Positions 27,411-36,368 are shown, numbered from the stretch's first letter. The stretch is DNA of 51,115 nt from Methylobacterium jeotgali (GCF_022179345.1 NZ_BPQR01000008.1:1-51115); one strand, 5' to 3'. Translations and numbers: made by a program. Notes: generated by a model not told the origin, from the letters alone.

Positions 27411-27980
27411 ATGGCCAAGCAGTTCCCGGCGCTCGACGCGCGCCTGACCGGCATCATCGAGCGGCAGCACGTGTTCTTCGTGGCGTCCGCCGCGCCGGGT
27501 GCGCGCGTGAACCTGTCGCCCCGAGGCACGGAGGCGCTGCGCATCCTCTCGCCGAACGCCGTCGCCTATCTCGACCTGACGGGCAGCGGCAACGAGACCG
27601 CCGCGCATCTCAAGGCCGACGGGCGCCTCACCCTGATGGTCTGCGCCTTCGAGGGGGCGCCGGTGATCCTGCGGCTCTACGGGCGGGGGCAGGTGCTGGT
27701 GCGGGGCGGCGCGGCCTACGCGGCGCTGCTGGCGGAGGCCTTCGGCGGGGTCGAGCCCCGCGGCGCGAGGCAGATCGTGCGCCTCGACTTCGATCTCGTG
27801 CAGACTTCCTGCGGCTACGGGGTGCCGTTTTTCGAGTTCCGCGGTCCGCGGCCGGGGCTCGCCAACTGGGCGGCCTCGAAGACCGACGCGGAGCTCGACG
27901 CCTACCGGCGGCAGAAGAACGCGACCAGCCTGGACGGCCTGCCGACCGGCCTGTTCGAGGACGAGACGCGGGAGGCGTGA
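27411..27980 (+). CDS. Pyridoxamine 5'-phosphate oxidase-like FMN-binding split-barrel protein
   Basis: 189 residues with a strong GGAGGA ribosome site. It has the split-barrel pattern: VFFVASAAPGARVNLSPRG (22-40), NAVAYLDLTGSGNETAAHL (around 50-68), LTLMVCAFEGAPVILRLYG and, near the end, QTSCGYGVPFFEF. These match the PNPOx-like group that includes general FMN or F420 oxidoreductases, not the true PdxH. Substrate unknown. It is 20 bp after tetR, so the two are probably one operon, and it may be a target of that regulator. It is convergent with the DUF2125 gene (7 bp apart). Confidence 0.88.
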   Translation: MAKQFPALDARLTGIIERQHVFFVASAAPGARVNLSPRGTEALRILSPNAVAYLDLTGSGNETAAHLKADGRLTLMVCAFEGAPVILRLYGRGQVLVRGGAAYAALLAEAFGGVEPRGARQIVRLDFDLVQTSCGYGVPFFEFRGPRPGLANWAASKTDAELDAYRRQKNATSLDGLPTGLFEDETREA

Positions 27981-27987
27981 GCGCCGC

Positions 27988-29118
27988 TCAGTAGAGCGGC
28001 GTCAGCGCCACGTTCGGCACCACGAAGGGGCCGAGCGTCATGCGCCCTTCCGCGAACTTGAGGGGCGGCAGCGCCTTCAGCGGCGTGCCGCCCGCCTGCG
28101 GGGCGGCATCCTCCGCCGGCGCGCCGAAACTCTTGTTGCCCAGGAGCTTCCCGACGAGGCCGCCGATGAGCGCGCCCTTGTCGGCGCCGAGCTGCCGGCC
28201 GACCACCTGGGTCACCAGGGATTCGAGCCCGGCGGTGCGCAGGTCGAGCTTGCCCATCAGGCGGTGGGCCTCGTCGAGCCCGAGGCTGCCGCGGGCCTGG
28301 AGGCGGCTGTCGCCCTTCACGACGGAGAGAAGCGCCACGTCGAGGCTGCCCCCGGCCTGACGCCAGCGCTCCAGCTCCTGATCGAGGCGGCCGGTGCGCA
28401 GGCTCGCCGCGCGGTTGATCGTGGCATCGAGAGCGAGATCGGCCGGTGCGCCGCTCCCGGCGAGCGCGTCGATCAGGGGCAGCGCGACCTCCTTGGCCGA
28501 GAGGTTCACGTCCACGGCGCCGTCCGTCTCGAAGCGGCCGGGCGTCGGCCTCGCGTGGGTCTCCAGATGGCGGACGGAGAAGGTGACGGGCTCCGGCGCC
28601 GCGCCGGTGACGCTGCCGCGAGGCCTGTCGGCGACCAGAGAGACGCGGCTGAAGCCGCCCGAGGCGCCGTGGAAGCTGCCCTCGAGCTTGTCCCAGGTCG
28701 CGTCGGCGGTGAGCTCCCCCTGTTGGACCTTGAAGGGGCCGCCGATCTCGAAGATGGCGTGGCGCGGGGCGTAGACCTGCACCAGCGCCGTCACCGGCCC
28801 GAGGCTGAAGCGCCCGTCCGAGCGGGCGAAGGCGAGGCTCGCGCAGCGCAGCTCCAGGCGGAACGGGAAGCCGGTGAGCGAGCGGTCGGCGCAGGTCCAT
28901 TGCCGTCCGGCCGTCGCCTCCGCGGCGAGCCAGCCGTCGATCTCCCGCTCGGCGCGGGCGCGGATCATGAACCAGGCGACCGTCCAGACCAGGGCGAGGG
29001 CGGCCAGCAGGATGTAGGGCAGGAACAGGCCTCGGCGGGAGCCGGCGGGCTTGGCGGTCGCGGCACCGGTGGCCGCGCCGGAGGCGGGGTCGTCGTTCCG
29101 TACGGGTCCCTGCGCCAT
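27988..29118 (-). CDS. DUF2125 domain protein
   Basis: 376 residues from the ATG with a perfect AAGGAG. A short cytoplasmic leader (Ala/Thr-rich) is followed by one membrane segment (LFLPYILLAALALVWTVAWFMI, about 31-52) and a large periplasmic domain. Typical DUF2125 stretches are EIDGWLAAEATAGRQWTC, LTGFPFRLELRC and YAPRHAIFEIGGPF; it ends LGPFVVPNVALTPLY. These proteins are alphaproteobacterial, anchored in the inner membrane, function unknown; a role in lipid or envelope transport is only a guess from the AsmA-like beta-rich look. Upstream is a 219-bp divergent gap. Confidence 0.85.
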   Translation of the reverse strand: MAQGPVRNDDPASGAATGAATAKPAGSRRGLFLPYILLAALALVWTVAWFMIRARAEREIDGWLAAEATAGRQWTCADRSLTGFPFRLELRCASLAFARSDGRFSLGPVTALVQVYAPRHAIFEIGGPFKVQQGELTADATWDKLEGSFHGASGGFSRVSLVADRPRGSVTGAAPEPVTFSVRHLETHARPTPGRFETDGAVDVNLSAKEVALPLIDALAGSGAPADLALDATINRAASLRTGRLDQELERWRQAGGSLDVALLSVVKGDSRLQARGSLGLDEAHRLMGKLDLRTAGLESLVTQVVGRQLGADKGALIGGLVGKLLGNKSFGAPAEDAAPQAGGTPLKALPPLKFAEGRMTLGPFVVPNVALTPLY

Positions 29119-29337
29119 TCCCGTCTCCTTCGAGGGCGTTCGAGGCGGCCCCTGTGGCAGCGCATCGCGGCCGGCGCAAGGCAGCCCAAGGGCGGGTGGC
29201 CCCGCCGCCGGTGGTCGTGACCGGGCTCGGACCTTCACGGCCAAGCTGACACCGTGCTGCCCCCGGCCGGCCCAACCGTGGCCTTGCCCGATCCCTAGCG
29301 TCGCGGGGTTCAGGAACCCACGCGCGAGGCAGACGCC

Positions 29338-29526
29338 ATGCCGACAGCCGACGCCCACATCACTGAGGGCCATCTCCAAAGTTCCGTCGCGGCGGCGCTG
29401 CATACCATCGCGCAGGTCCGCCGGGAGCGGGAGCACGCCCCGATCCACGCCGCCCGGCTCTGCCTCGCCGAGGCCCACGGCGCCGCGCGCCTGCGCAAGC
29501 GCCTGGCGCGGGACGCGCCGGTCTGA
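29338..29526 (+). CDS. Small hypothetical protein (62 aa)
   Basis: A 62-residue, all-helical-looking protein: ITEGHLQSSVAAALHTIAQVRRE, then HAARLCLAEAHGAARLRKRL. No signal peptide or membrane segment. Codon third positions are strongly GC and GAGG lies about 10 bases upstream, supporting translation. It lies divergent from the DUF2125 gene and ends 3 bp before the opgD stop on the other strand. I know no family. It might be a small regulatory or adaptor protein; nothing in the sequence fixes this. Confidence 0.55.
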   Translation: MPTADAHITEGHLQSSVAAALHTIAQVRREREHAPIHAARLCLAEAHGAARLRKRLARDAPV

Positions 29527-29529
29527 GCG

Positions 29530-31269
29530 TCAGTCCGCCACCGCGTCCCAGGTCTCGCTGACGGGGCGGCGGTCGAGGACGAGATGGGCGCGCAGCACCA
29601 CATCGCCCGGCGGTAAGGTCTTCGGCGGCCGCCACTCCACGTAGAGCCGCCAGCCGCCGATCTGCGGCACCACCTCGACGATGGGCTCGACCATCTGCCC
29701 GGTGCTCGCCGAGACCACTGCGGTGACCGCCGCGTCGGCGTTGCGCGGCAGGCGGGCGCCGGCGAAGTCGATTGCGTAGAAGCGCCGGTTCGGCTGCGGC
29801 GGGTGCAGGGGCCGCAGGCGCTCGGCGGAGCCTGAGCGGGCCGAGACCACGCGGGCGAGCTCGCCCGAGAGGCCCGGCGCCGGCTCCTCGCCGACCGTCG
29901 TCAGCGTGTAGTCGAGCGCCAGCCGCCGGCCCGGCTCGATCGCGTCCTTGGGCACGAAGGAGGCGACGATGTTGTCGACCCACTCCTCCCGCGACGGGAT
30001 CTCCAGGAGCTGCACGGCGCCCGGCCCGAACCCGGCATTGCCGGCCCGACCCGGCACCGGCTCGACATAGAGCCCCGGCCGCGCCTCGTGGCGGGCCTGC
30101 ACGTCGAGATAGGCCATGAAGTCGCGCTGGCGCTGCAGGAGGCCGAAGCCGGTGAGCGGATCGGCGGAGAAGCTCGAGACCTGCGTGGCCTTGCGCTCGT
30201 TCACAAGGGGCCGCCACAGGCGCTCTCCCGGCGTCGCCACGACGAGGCCGTCGGAATCGTGGACCTCGGGGCGGAAGTCGTCGAAGGGCTGCGCGCCGCG
30301 CACGCCGGGCCCGTTCTGGCCGTACTGGAACATGCTCGTGAGCGGCGCGAGGCCGAGGCGCTCGATGCGCTTGCGGGGAAAGAGCGCTGCCGTGACCGTG
30401 ATGCGGGTGGTGTCGCCGGGCTCGACCACGAATCGGTAGGCGCCCGACAGGCTCGGCCCGTCGAGGAGCGAGAGGATCGTGAGGCTCTTCTCCGACTCGT
30501 CGGGCTCGCAGATCCAGTGGGCGGTGAAGTCCGGAAATTCTTCCGGCGCCGGGAGGCCGGTGCCGACAGCGATGCCGCGGGCCGACAGCCCGTACTCTTG
30601 CGTGCGGCCGCGGACGCGGAAGTAGGAGGCGCCGAGGAAGACCAAGAACTCCTCCTGGAAATCCGGCCGCCCCCGCTCGAAGGCGTAGTGCAGGCGAAAG
30701 CCGGCGAAGCCGAGCTCCGGCGGAAAGCTCTTGCCCTCCAGCGGCTTGCCGAGATCGAACTGCCCCGAGGCGTAGCCGAGGCGGCGCGGGGCGCCGTCGC
30801 GGGGCTGGAGGAACAGGTCGACGCGCTTCCTCTGCAGGAAGCCCCGGTGGAAGAGCTGCACAGAGTAATGCCGCCCGAGCTTCGGGGCCGCGTCCTTGCG
30901 GAAGCGGATCATCCGGTAGGCGTCGTAGTCGAGGCGGGCGAGGTCGGCGGGCAGGTCGTCCGGCGCCGGGGCGTAGGGGGCGGCCCCGAGCCCTTCCGCC
31001 AGGGAGGTCAGCGCCTCGAAGGTCATCGGACCGGCCTCGCCGCGGGCCGCGATCGCCTCGGCGGAGCCCGCGGCCATCGTTCGGGCGGCATTCAGGTCGA
31101 TGGCGCTAGGCAGAAGCGTCCCCGCCGCAGCGGTGAGAGCCGTCCGCAGAACGGCGCGGCGCGAGGGAGGATCGGTCTCCGGGACCGGCCCGTGGGAGTT
31201 CAGGGGGGTGGATGCGGCGGCCGTGCTCCGGCCGTCCCGACACGTCCCGTCCCCGGTCGATCCCGTCAT
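29530..31269 (-). CDS. opgD: Periplasmic glucan biosynthesis protein, OpgD/OpgG family
   Basis: Periplasmic protein for osmoregulated periplasmic glucan (OPG) branching or release. It is 579 residues from the ATG with GGAG 8 bases upstream. A twin-arginine signal (PPSRRAVLRTALTAAAG, residues 35-50) points to OpgD rather than Sec-exported OpgG. The MdoG domain follows: DYDAYRMIRFRKDAAP, FHRGFLQRKRVDLFL, FGASYFRVRGRTQEYGLSARG in shorter form (YFRVRGRTQEYGLSARG), APLTSMFQYGQN, FRPEVHDSDGL, GERLWRPLVNE and GFGLLQRQRDFMAY. The divergent neighbour is the glucosyltransferase opgH, confirming the pathway. Exact D versus G naming rests on the Tat motif. Confidence 0.92.
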   Translation of the reverse strand: MTGSTGDGTCRDGRSTAAASTPLNSHGPVPETDPPSRRAVLRTALTAAAGTLLPSAIDLNAARTMAAGSAEAIAARGEAGPMTFEALTSLAEGLGAAPYAPAPDDLPADLARLDYDAYRMIRFRKDAAPKLGRHYSVQLFHRGFLQRKRVDLFLQPRDGAPRRLGYASGQFDLGKPLEGKSFPPELGFAGFRLHYAFERGRPDFQEEFLVFLGASYFRVRGRTQEYGLSARGIAVGTGLPAPEEFPDFTAHWICEPDESEKSLTILSLLDGPSLSGAYRFVVEPGDTTRITVTAALFPRKRIERLGLAPLTSMFQYGQNGPGVRGAQPFDDFRPEVHDSDGLVVATPGERLWRPLVNERKATQVSSFSADPLTGFGLLQRQRDFMAYLDVQARHEARPGLYVEPVPGRAGNAGFGPGAVQLLEIPSREEWVDNIVASFVPKDAIEPGRRLALDYTLTTVGEEPAPGLSGELARVVSARSGSAERLRPLHPPQPNRRFYAIDFAGARLPRNADAAVTAVVSASTGQMVEPIVEVVPQIGGWRLYVEWRPPKTLPPGDVVLRAHLVLDRRPVSETWDAVAD

Positions 31270-31333
31270 CCGCTCGTCTCCCCCGCCCGCGTCGGTCCTG
31301 TCGCCCACGGTTCGTACCGGTCCCGGTTCCAGG

Positions 31334-31378
31334 TTCCAAGTCGCGTCCCCGACGCTTTCCATGTCGCGTCCCCGACGC
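31334..31378. repeat. Two tandem 22-bp repeats in the opgD/opgH intergenic region
   Basis: Two copies, 31334-31355 and 31357-31378, with a 23-bp period and one mismatch. Each reads TTCCA(A/T)GTCGCGT, then CCCCGACGC. A decayed third copy may follow (CAAGTCCCGCGTTCGCCCC). They lie between the divergent starts and could be operators or a local duplication. Confidence 0.6.
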
Positions 31379-31414
31379 CTCAAGTCCCGCGTTCGCCCCG
31401 AGGCCCAAGGCTCC

Positions 31415-33298
31415 ATGTCCAGCTCCCCGCTCCTGCCCGAGGCGCCGGCTCTCGAGATCCCGGCCGAGGCGCCGTCCACTCGTCCCTCCGGCCTCGAGGC
31501 CTGGCAGCGGGGCGGCCGCTGGGCCCTGCTCTGGCGGCGGCTGGCGCTCGCGGTGCCGACCCTCGCCACGGGCGGGCTGATCGCGGCGCTGGCCTTCTCG
31601 GCCTACGAACCGCCGCGGGGCTGGCTCGCGGGCAGCGTGCTGGCGCTGTTCTGCCTGGTGATGGCCTGGCAGTCCTTCGTCGCCTGGCAGTACGTCTACG
31701 GCCTGATCGCCACGCTCCTCGGCGACCGCGCCCTCTCGGTGCTGGAGCGCCGCTCCTCGAGCGTGCCGACCCGCGCCTCGGGCCTCAGCCGCACGGCGGC
31801 GGTGGTGGCGATCCACGCCGAGGACGCGGTGGCGGTGTTCGCGGCGCTGCGCGTCATGGCCCGCTCGCTGGCCCGCGAGGACCGGCGCGGCGACGACATC
31901 GACCTGTTCGTCCTCTCCGACACCCGCGACGGCACGATCGCCGCGGTGGAGGAGCACGAGTTCGCCCGGTTCGAGGCGTGGCGGCGCACCGCCGGCCCCG
32001 GCATCCCGCGCATCCGCTACCGCCGCCGGCAGGAGAACACCGGCCGTAAGGCCGGCAACATCGCCGAGTTCTGCGCCACCTACGGCGCCGAGTACGACTT
32101 CATGATCGTGCTCGACGCCGACAGCCTGATGACCGGCGCCGCGATGCGCCGCCTCGTGCGGCTGATGGAGGAGAGCCCCCGCGTCGGGCTGATCCAGACC
32201 GTCTCCTACGCCGCCGGCCGCGACACCCTGTTCGCCCGCATCCAGCAGTTCGCCGTGCGCCTCTACGCGCCGCTGGCGCTGCGCTGCCTGGAGACCTGGC
32301 AGGGGCCGGACGGCTCCTACTGGGGCCACAACGCCATCATCCGGGTCGATGCCTTCGCGCAGAACGCGCAGCTTCCCGTGCTGCCGGGGCGCGCCCCGCT
32401 CGGCGGCGAGATCCTCTGCCACGACATCGTCGAGGGCGCCTTCCTGCGCCGCTCCGGCTGGGAGGTGCGGCTGCTGCCAGAGATGGGCGGCACCTGGGAG
32501 GAGATGCCGACGAACCTCGTCGACCTGCTGGGCCGCGAGCGCCGCTGGTGCCAGGGCAACCTCCAGCACCTCAGGGTGCTGCCGATGGCCGGGCTCCTGC
32601 CCGCCAGCCGCTGGCATCTCCTCGTCGGCATCCTGTCGTACTGCGTGCTGCCGGCCTGGATCGCCTTCCTCGCCGCCGGCACCCTGCTCGCGGCGCGGAC
32701 CGGCGAGCTCGGCCTCCTCGGCTACGGGCTCACCGGCCACGGCCCGGCCGCCCTGGCGCTCGCCGCCCTCACCGTCGCGGTGCTCGCCCTGCCGAAGCTC
32801 CTGAGCCTCGGGCACGTGCTTGTCTCGCCGGAACGGCGGGCGGCCTTCGGCGGGACCGCCTCGCTCCTGAAGAGCGCGGCGCTGGAGCAGCTCGTCTGGG
32901 TGATTCTCTGGCCGGTGATGACCTTGTTCACGGCCGGCGCCGTCATCTCGACCTTCTTCGGCCGGGTGGTGCGCTGGGACGTGCAGGTCCGCGACGATCG
33001 CCAAGTGCCCTGGCGGGAGGCGATCCGCCTCCAGGCCGACGCGCTGATCGTCGGCGCGGTGCTGGCGGTCGGCCTCGTCTTCGCGGGCGATCCTTGGCTC
33101 GCCCTGTGGATGGCGCCGCTGGCCTTCGCGCTGCTGACGAGCCCGGCCCAGAGCGTGCTCACGAGCCGGGCCGATCTCGGCCGCCGGGCCCGCGCCCACG
33201 GCCTGTTCCTCACCGCCGACGACACCGCGCAGGCTCCCGAGCTCGCCGAGCTCGCCCAGGGGCGGCTGGCTCCGGTCGCGGCGCCCCGCGCCGGCTAG
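31415..33298 (+). CDS. opgH: Glucan glucosyltransferase OpgH
   Basis: Inner-membrane family 2 glycosyltransferase that builds the linear beta-glucan backbone of OPGs from UDP-glucose. It is 627 residues from the ATG preceded by AAGG. Two membrane segments lie at about 42-64 and 70-95. The cytoplasmic GT domain has FVLSDTRDG, ENTGRKAGNIAEF (207-219), LDADS (Asp234/Asp236), WGHNAIIRVDAF (303-314), CHDIVEGAFLRRSGW and RERRWCQGNLQH (374-385, QxxRW-type). Further membrane helices follow at 400-570. An upstream in-frame ATG at 31361 lies in the repeat region without a ribosome site. Divergent from opgD. Confidence 0.95.
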   Translation: MSSSPLLPEAPALEIPAEAPSTRPSGLEAWQRGGRWALLWRRLALAVPTLATGGLIAALAFSAYEPPRGWLAGSVLALFCLVMAWQSFVAWQYVYGLIATLLGDRALSVLERRSSSVPTRASGLSRTAAVVAIHAEDAVAVFAALRVMARSLAREDRRGDDIDLFVLSDTRDGTIAAVEEHEFARFEAWRRTAGPGIPRIRYRRRQENTGRKAGNIAEFCATYGAEYDFMIVLDADSLMTGAAMRRLVRLMEESPRVGLIQTVSYAAGRDTLFARIQQFAVRLYAPLALRCLETWQGPDGSYWGHNAIIRVDAFAQNAQLPVLPGRAPLGGEILCHDIVEGAFLRRSGWEVRLLPEMGGTWEEMPTNLVDLLGRERRWCQGNLQHLRVLPMAGLLPASRWHLLVGILSYCVLPAWIAFLAAGTLLAARTGELGLLGYGLTGHGPAALALAALTVAVLALPKLLSLGHVLVSPERRAAFGGTASLLKSAALEQLVWVILWPVMTLFTAGAVISTFFGRVVRWDVQVRDDRQVPWREAIRLQADALIVGAVLAVGLVFAGDPWLALWMAPLAFALLTSPAQSVLTSRADLGRRARAHGLFLTADDTAQAPELAELAQGRLAPVAAPRAG

Positions 33299-33309
33299 GC
33301 GGACCGCGC

Positions 33310-33780
33310 CTACTTCTTGTCGAGCACCTCGATCGGGTTGGTGCGCTGGTTCGGCGACGGCTCCTTGGTCAGCGCACTCGGCGTGCCCTCGGTGGACTTG
33401 GACCCGTCCTTCGGGCTGCCCGGCCCCGTCGCGCCCGCGCCGGAGGGCTGGGTCGGCACGGTGCCGCTGGCGAGCTCCAGGCAGGTCACCATCTCGACGT
33501 AGGACGGGTAGCCCCCGGCCTCGAACTGCCTGGCGCACTGCGCCTTGGCGGGCGCCGTGTAGTCGCCCCAGCGCCGCTGCGCCTCGGCCCTGGCGTCCCG
33601 CTCCGAGCGCAGGCAGCCATCGCGGCTCGTCTGGTCGCTGACGCCGAGATTGGCGGCGGTGGCGCTCTTGCAGGTCTTCTCGATGTCGAGCTTCGGCGGC
33701 CCGTCCGCCCGCGCGGTCGCGGCGGAGAGGCAGAGCCCGGCGAGAGCGAGGGCGAGGGGAAGGCGTGGCGTGCCCGTCAT
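33310..33780 (-). CDS. Secreted hypothetical protein
   Basis: 156 residues from the ATG at 33780. A signal peptide (LPLALALAGLCLSAATARADG) precedes a mature part with LDIEKTCKSATAAN, TSRDGCLRSERDARAEAQRRW, AKAQCARQFEAGGYPSYVEMVTC (shown in part as AKAQCARQFEAGGYPSY) and a Pro/Ser/Thr-rich tail ending NPIEVLDKK. Four cysteines suggest two disulfides. The pattern is common in hypothetical periplasmic proteins of Rhizobiales. It is convergent with opgH, 11 bp apart. Function unknown. Confidence 0.78.
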   Translation of the reverse strand: MTGTPRLPLALALAGLCLSAATARADGPPKLDIEKTCKSATAANLGVSDQTSRDGCLRSERDARAEAQRRWGDYTAPAKAQCARQFEAGGYPSYVEMVTCLELASGTVPTQPSGAGATGPGSPKDGSKSTEGTPSALTKEPSPNQRTNPIEVLDKK

Positions 33781-33888
33781 GATCCGGCTCCGTGCTGAGC
33801 GGCCGGGACATCCGCCCGGCGAAATCTCACCGGCACAACGCGGATCGCGGCGGGAGGGCACGCCCGGCCGCGAATTTTTCGCGCGTGG

Positions 33889-35091
33889 TCAGCCATGCGC
33901 GCCCCGCAGCGCCGCGTCGAGATCGGAGAACAGGTCATCCACGGACTCGATGCCGGTCGAGAGCCGCAGCAGGTCCGGCGGGCAGGGCGAGCCCTCGCCC
34001 TCGATCGAGGCCCGGTGCTCGATGAGGCTCTCGACGCCCCCGAGGGAGGTCGCCCGCTTCCACAGTCGCACCCGCGCGGCGGCGGCGACGGCGCCGGCCT
34101 CGCCTCCCGTCACGCGGATCGAGAGCATGCCGCCGAAGCCGCCCTCCATCTGGCGCCTCGCGATCGCATGGCCGGGGTGGGAGGGCAGGCCGGGATAGAG
34201 CACCTCGGCGACGTGGCCGTGCCCGGAGAGCCTCTCGGCGAGCGCCAGGGCGCCGGCCGATTGCGCCGCCGCCCGCAGGTGGAGCGTGCGCAGGGAGCGC
34301 ATCAGCAGGTAGGCCTCGAACGGCCCGAGGATGGCCCCGCCCCCGGCCCGGATCGCCGCGATCCGCCGCCAGAGCGCGTCGTCGCGGGCGCCGGCGACGA
34401 CGCCGGCCACCACGTCCGAGTGCCCGTTCAGGATCTTGGTGGCCGAGTGCATCACGAGGTCGGCGCCGAGCGCCAGCGGCCGGGTGTGGACCGGGCTCGC
34501 CGCGGTCGAGTCGACGGCGAGCACCGCCCCCGCCGCGTGGGCGGCCTCGGCCGCGGCGGCGATGTCCGTCACCGTCCAGAGGGGGTTGCCCGGCGTCTCG
34601 ATCCAGACGAGGCGGGTCCGGCCGGGGCGGATCGCCGCCGTCAGGGCCTCGAGATCGGTGGAATCGGCGAAGTCGACGCCGATCGATCGGCGCGGCAGCT
34701 CCTCCCGCAGCCAGCGCCGCAGCGCCCAGTACATGACGCGGGGCGCGACCACGTGATCGCCGGGCTCCAGCGCCCCAAAGATCGCGGTCGCCGCCGCCAT
34801 GCCGGAGCCGAACAGCATGGCGCCGGCCTGCGCCCCCTCCAGCATGGCGAGGACGGCCTCCGCCTCGCGCACCGTGGCGTTGTCGGGGCGGGCGTAGGAG
34901 AAGCCCGAGCTGTAGCCGTTGTCGGGATCGCGCAGGAAGGTCGTCGAGACGTGGAGCGGCGCCACGACCGCCCGCGTCACCGGGTCGACCCCGCCCATCG
35001 CCTGCGCGGCGAGGCTGCGGGGCGAGAATCCGGTGCGCCCGGCGTCCTTCGCCGCATCCTCGGCGGTTTCCGGCGCGTTGGGGTGTGTCAT
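33889..35091 (-). CDS. Cys/Met-metabolism PLP-dependent enzyme (cystathionine gamma-synthase/lyase family)
   Basis: 400 residues. Family motifs are PLHVSTTFLRDPDNGYSSGF (45-64), YARPDNATVREAE (66-78), FGSGMAAATAIF (94-105), WIETPGNPLWTV (163-174), VDSTAASPVHTRPLALGAD (193-211) and the PLP lysine Lys219 in MHSATKILNGHSDVVAG. The C-terminal part has SLGGVESLIEHRA and LLRLSTGIE. It could be cystathionine gamma-synthase, gamma-lyase or O-acyl-homoserine sulfhydrylase; the sequence alone does not separate them. ISTG/LSTG-type endings occur in lyases as well. It is divergent from tspO (73 bp between starts). Confidence 0.9.
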   Translation of the reverse strand: MTHPNAPETAEDAAKDAGRTGFSPRSLAAQAMGGVDPVTRAVVAPLHVSTTFLRDPDNGYSSGFSYARPDNATVREAEAVLAMLEGAQAGAMLFGSGMAAATAIFGALEPGDHVVAPRVMYWALRRWLREELPRRSIGVDFADSTDLEALTAAIRPGRTRLVWIETPGNPLWTVTDIAAAAEAAHAAGAVLAVDSTAASPVHTRPLALGADLVMHSATKILNGHSDVVAGVVAGARDDALWRRIAAIRAGGGAILGPFEAYLLMRSLRTLHLRAAAQSAGALALAERLSGHGHVAEVLYPGLPSHPGHAIARRQMEGGFGGMLSIRVTGGEAGAVAAAARVRLWKRATSLGGVESLIEHRASIEGEGSPCPPDLLRLSTGIESVDDLFSDLDAALRGAHG

Positions 35092-35164
35092 GAGGCTTCG
35101 CCGCCCGCTCGTTCCAGGTGGCCCGGCCTGACATGCCGGACCGCCCCTTCGCAAGGATCCCCTC

Positions 35165-35686
35165 ATGCAAGCGACACAGACGGATCCCGCGCGGGTGCCG
35201 GCCCTGCGCCCCCTGCCGCGCCTGCTCGTCGCCGTGCTGCCGGTCGCGGCGACGTCCTTCCTCGGCTCGATGGCGACCCGGCCCGAGATCCCGACCTGGT
35301 ACGCGAGCCTGAACAAGCCCTGGTTCAACCCGCCCGACTGGGTCTTCCCCGTCGCCTGGACGGTGCTTTACGCGATGATCGCCGTCTCGCTGTGGCGGCT
35401 TCTCGGAGCGCGGCCCGCCACGGGCTCGGCCCGGCGGGGCTGGTGGCTGGCGCTCGCCGCCTTCGCCGCGCAGCTCGCCCTCAACGCCGCCTGGACGCCG
35501 GTGTTCTTCACCGCCCACGCCGTCGGCGCCGCCCTCGTCGTCGTCGCGGCGCTGCTGGTGATGGTGCTCTGGACCATCCGCCTCGCCGTCCCCTTCGACC
35601 GCCCGGCGGCCTGGCTGCTGGCGCCCTATGCCGCCTGGGTCTCCTTCGCGACGCTCCTCAACGCCACGATCCTGCGCCTGAACTGA
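35165..35686 (+). CDS. tspO: TspO/MBR tryptophan-rich sensory protein
   Basis: 173 residues, five membrane segments. Tryptophan-rich family motifs are present: IPTWYASLNKPWFNPPDWVF (42-61), AWTVLYAMIAVSLW, LNAAWTPVFF and LAPYAAWVSFATLLNATI. TspO binds porphyrins and cholesterol-like ligands in the membrane; in photosynthetic alphaproteobacteria it acts as an oxygen-dependent negative regulator of photopigment genes, probably by exporting tetrapyrrole intermediates. hemA lies about 2 kb downstream on the opposite strand. The ribosome site AAGGA is about 8 bases upstream. An extended N-terminus of about 15 residues precedes the core. Confidence 0.94.
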   Translation: MQATQTDPARVPALRPLPRLLVAVLPVAATSFLGSMATRPEIPTWYASLNKPWFNPPDWVFPVAWTVLYAMIAVSLWRLLGARPATGSARRGWWLALAAFAAQLALNAAWTPVFFTAHAVGAALVVVAALLVMVLWTIRLAVPFDRPAAWLLAPYAAWVSFATLLNATILRLN

Positions 35687-35742
35687 TCCGGCCGGGACGC
35701 AGGGTTAACGAAGAGTTTTCACGGGAAACGGCGACGCTTGTC

Positions 35743-36300
35743 TCAGTGGAACAGATGCAGGGCGTGCGGCGCGAAGAAGCCGAAGCCGAGCATGACGGCG
35801 CCCGCGATGCCGAGCAGGCCGCCCGCGAACATCAGGGCGGCGATGCCGGTGATGACCTCGGCGGACGCCAGCACGATGCCGATCTGGAAGGCGGCGGACG
35901 CCAGCTCGTAATGGTGGTAGCGCTCCAGCGAGAGGTCGCGCTTGGCCTGAGCGGCCTTCGCCTTCTCGGTCAGCTCCTTGCGGCCCTCGCCGGTGGAGGG
36001 CTCCGATTCCCAGCGGGCCATGGTCTTCGCCCACTCGGCGCGCTTGGCCGCGATCGCCTCCTGGCCCGGCCCCGGCGGCAGCAGCGCCACCGCCTCGTCG
36101 GCGGTCTTCAGCACGGTCGAGCGGATGGTACGGGCCTGGAAGTAGGCCCACTGGTTCGAGGCCTCGATGTTGGCCGAGAGCGCATCCGTCTGCGCGGCCT
36201 TGCCCAGCGTCTCGCTGAAGGCGAGGAACAGGGCCAGCACCGAGATCAGCAGCGCGACGCGCTTGTTCGAACCCTCGACCGCACCGTGACCGCCCGACAT
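35743..36300 (-). CDS. DUF4337 membrane protein
   Basis: 185 residues, strong GGGGAGG site. An N-terminal membrane segment (NKRVALLISVLALFLAFSETLGKAAQ) is followed by a helical middle (NIEASNQWAYFQARTIRSTV, about 44-63; then AKRAEWAKTMARWESEP and KAKAAQAKRDLSLERYHHYE) and two C-terminal membrane segments with ASAAFQIGIVLASAEVITG. This matches DUF4337 well. Function unknown. It is transcribed in the same direction as hemA and lies 68 bp after it, so read-through is possible; a link to tetrapyrroles is speculation. Confidence 0.85.
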   Translation of the reverse strand: MSGGHGAVEGSNKRVALLISVLALFLAFSETLGKAAQTDALSANIEASNQWAYFQARTIRSTVLKTADEAVALLPPGPGQEAIAAKRAEWAKTMARWESEPSTGEGRKELTEKAKAAQAKRDLSLERYHHYELASAAFQIGIVLASAEVITGIAALMFAGGLLGIAGAVMLGFGFFAPHALHLFH

Positions 36301-36368
36301 CGCCGCCTCCCCGATTCCCGGCGGGGAGGTACAGCGATCACGGCCCCGCTTGCAACGGTGTCGCTTGC

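Noticed and set aside
31334..31378. Direct repeats taken as a CRISPR array
   Set aside because: Two copies, separated by 1 base, have no unique spacers and no cas genes nearby.
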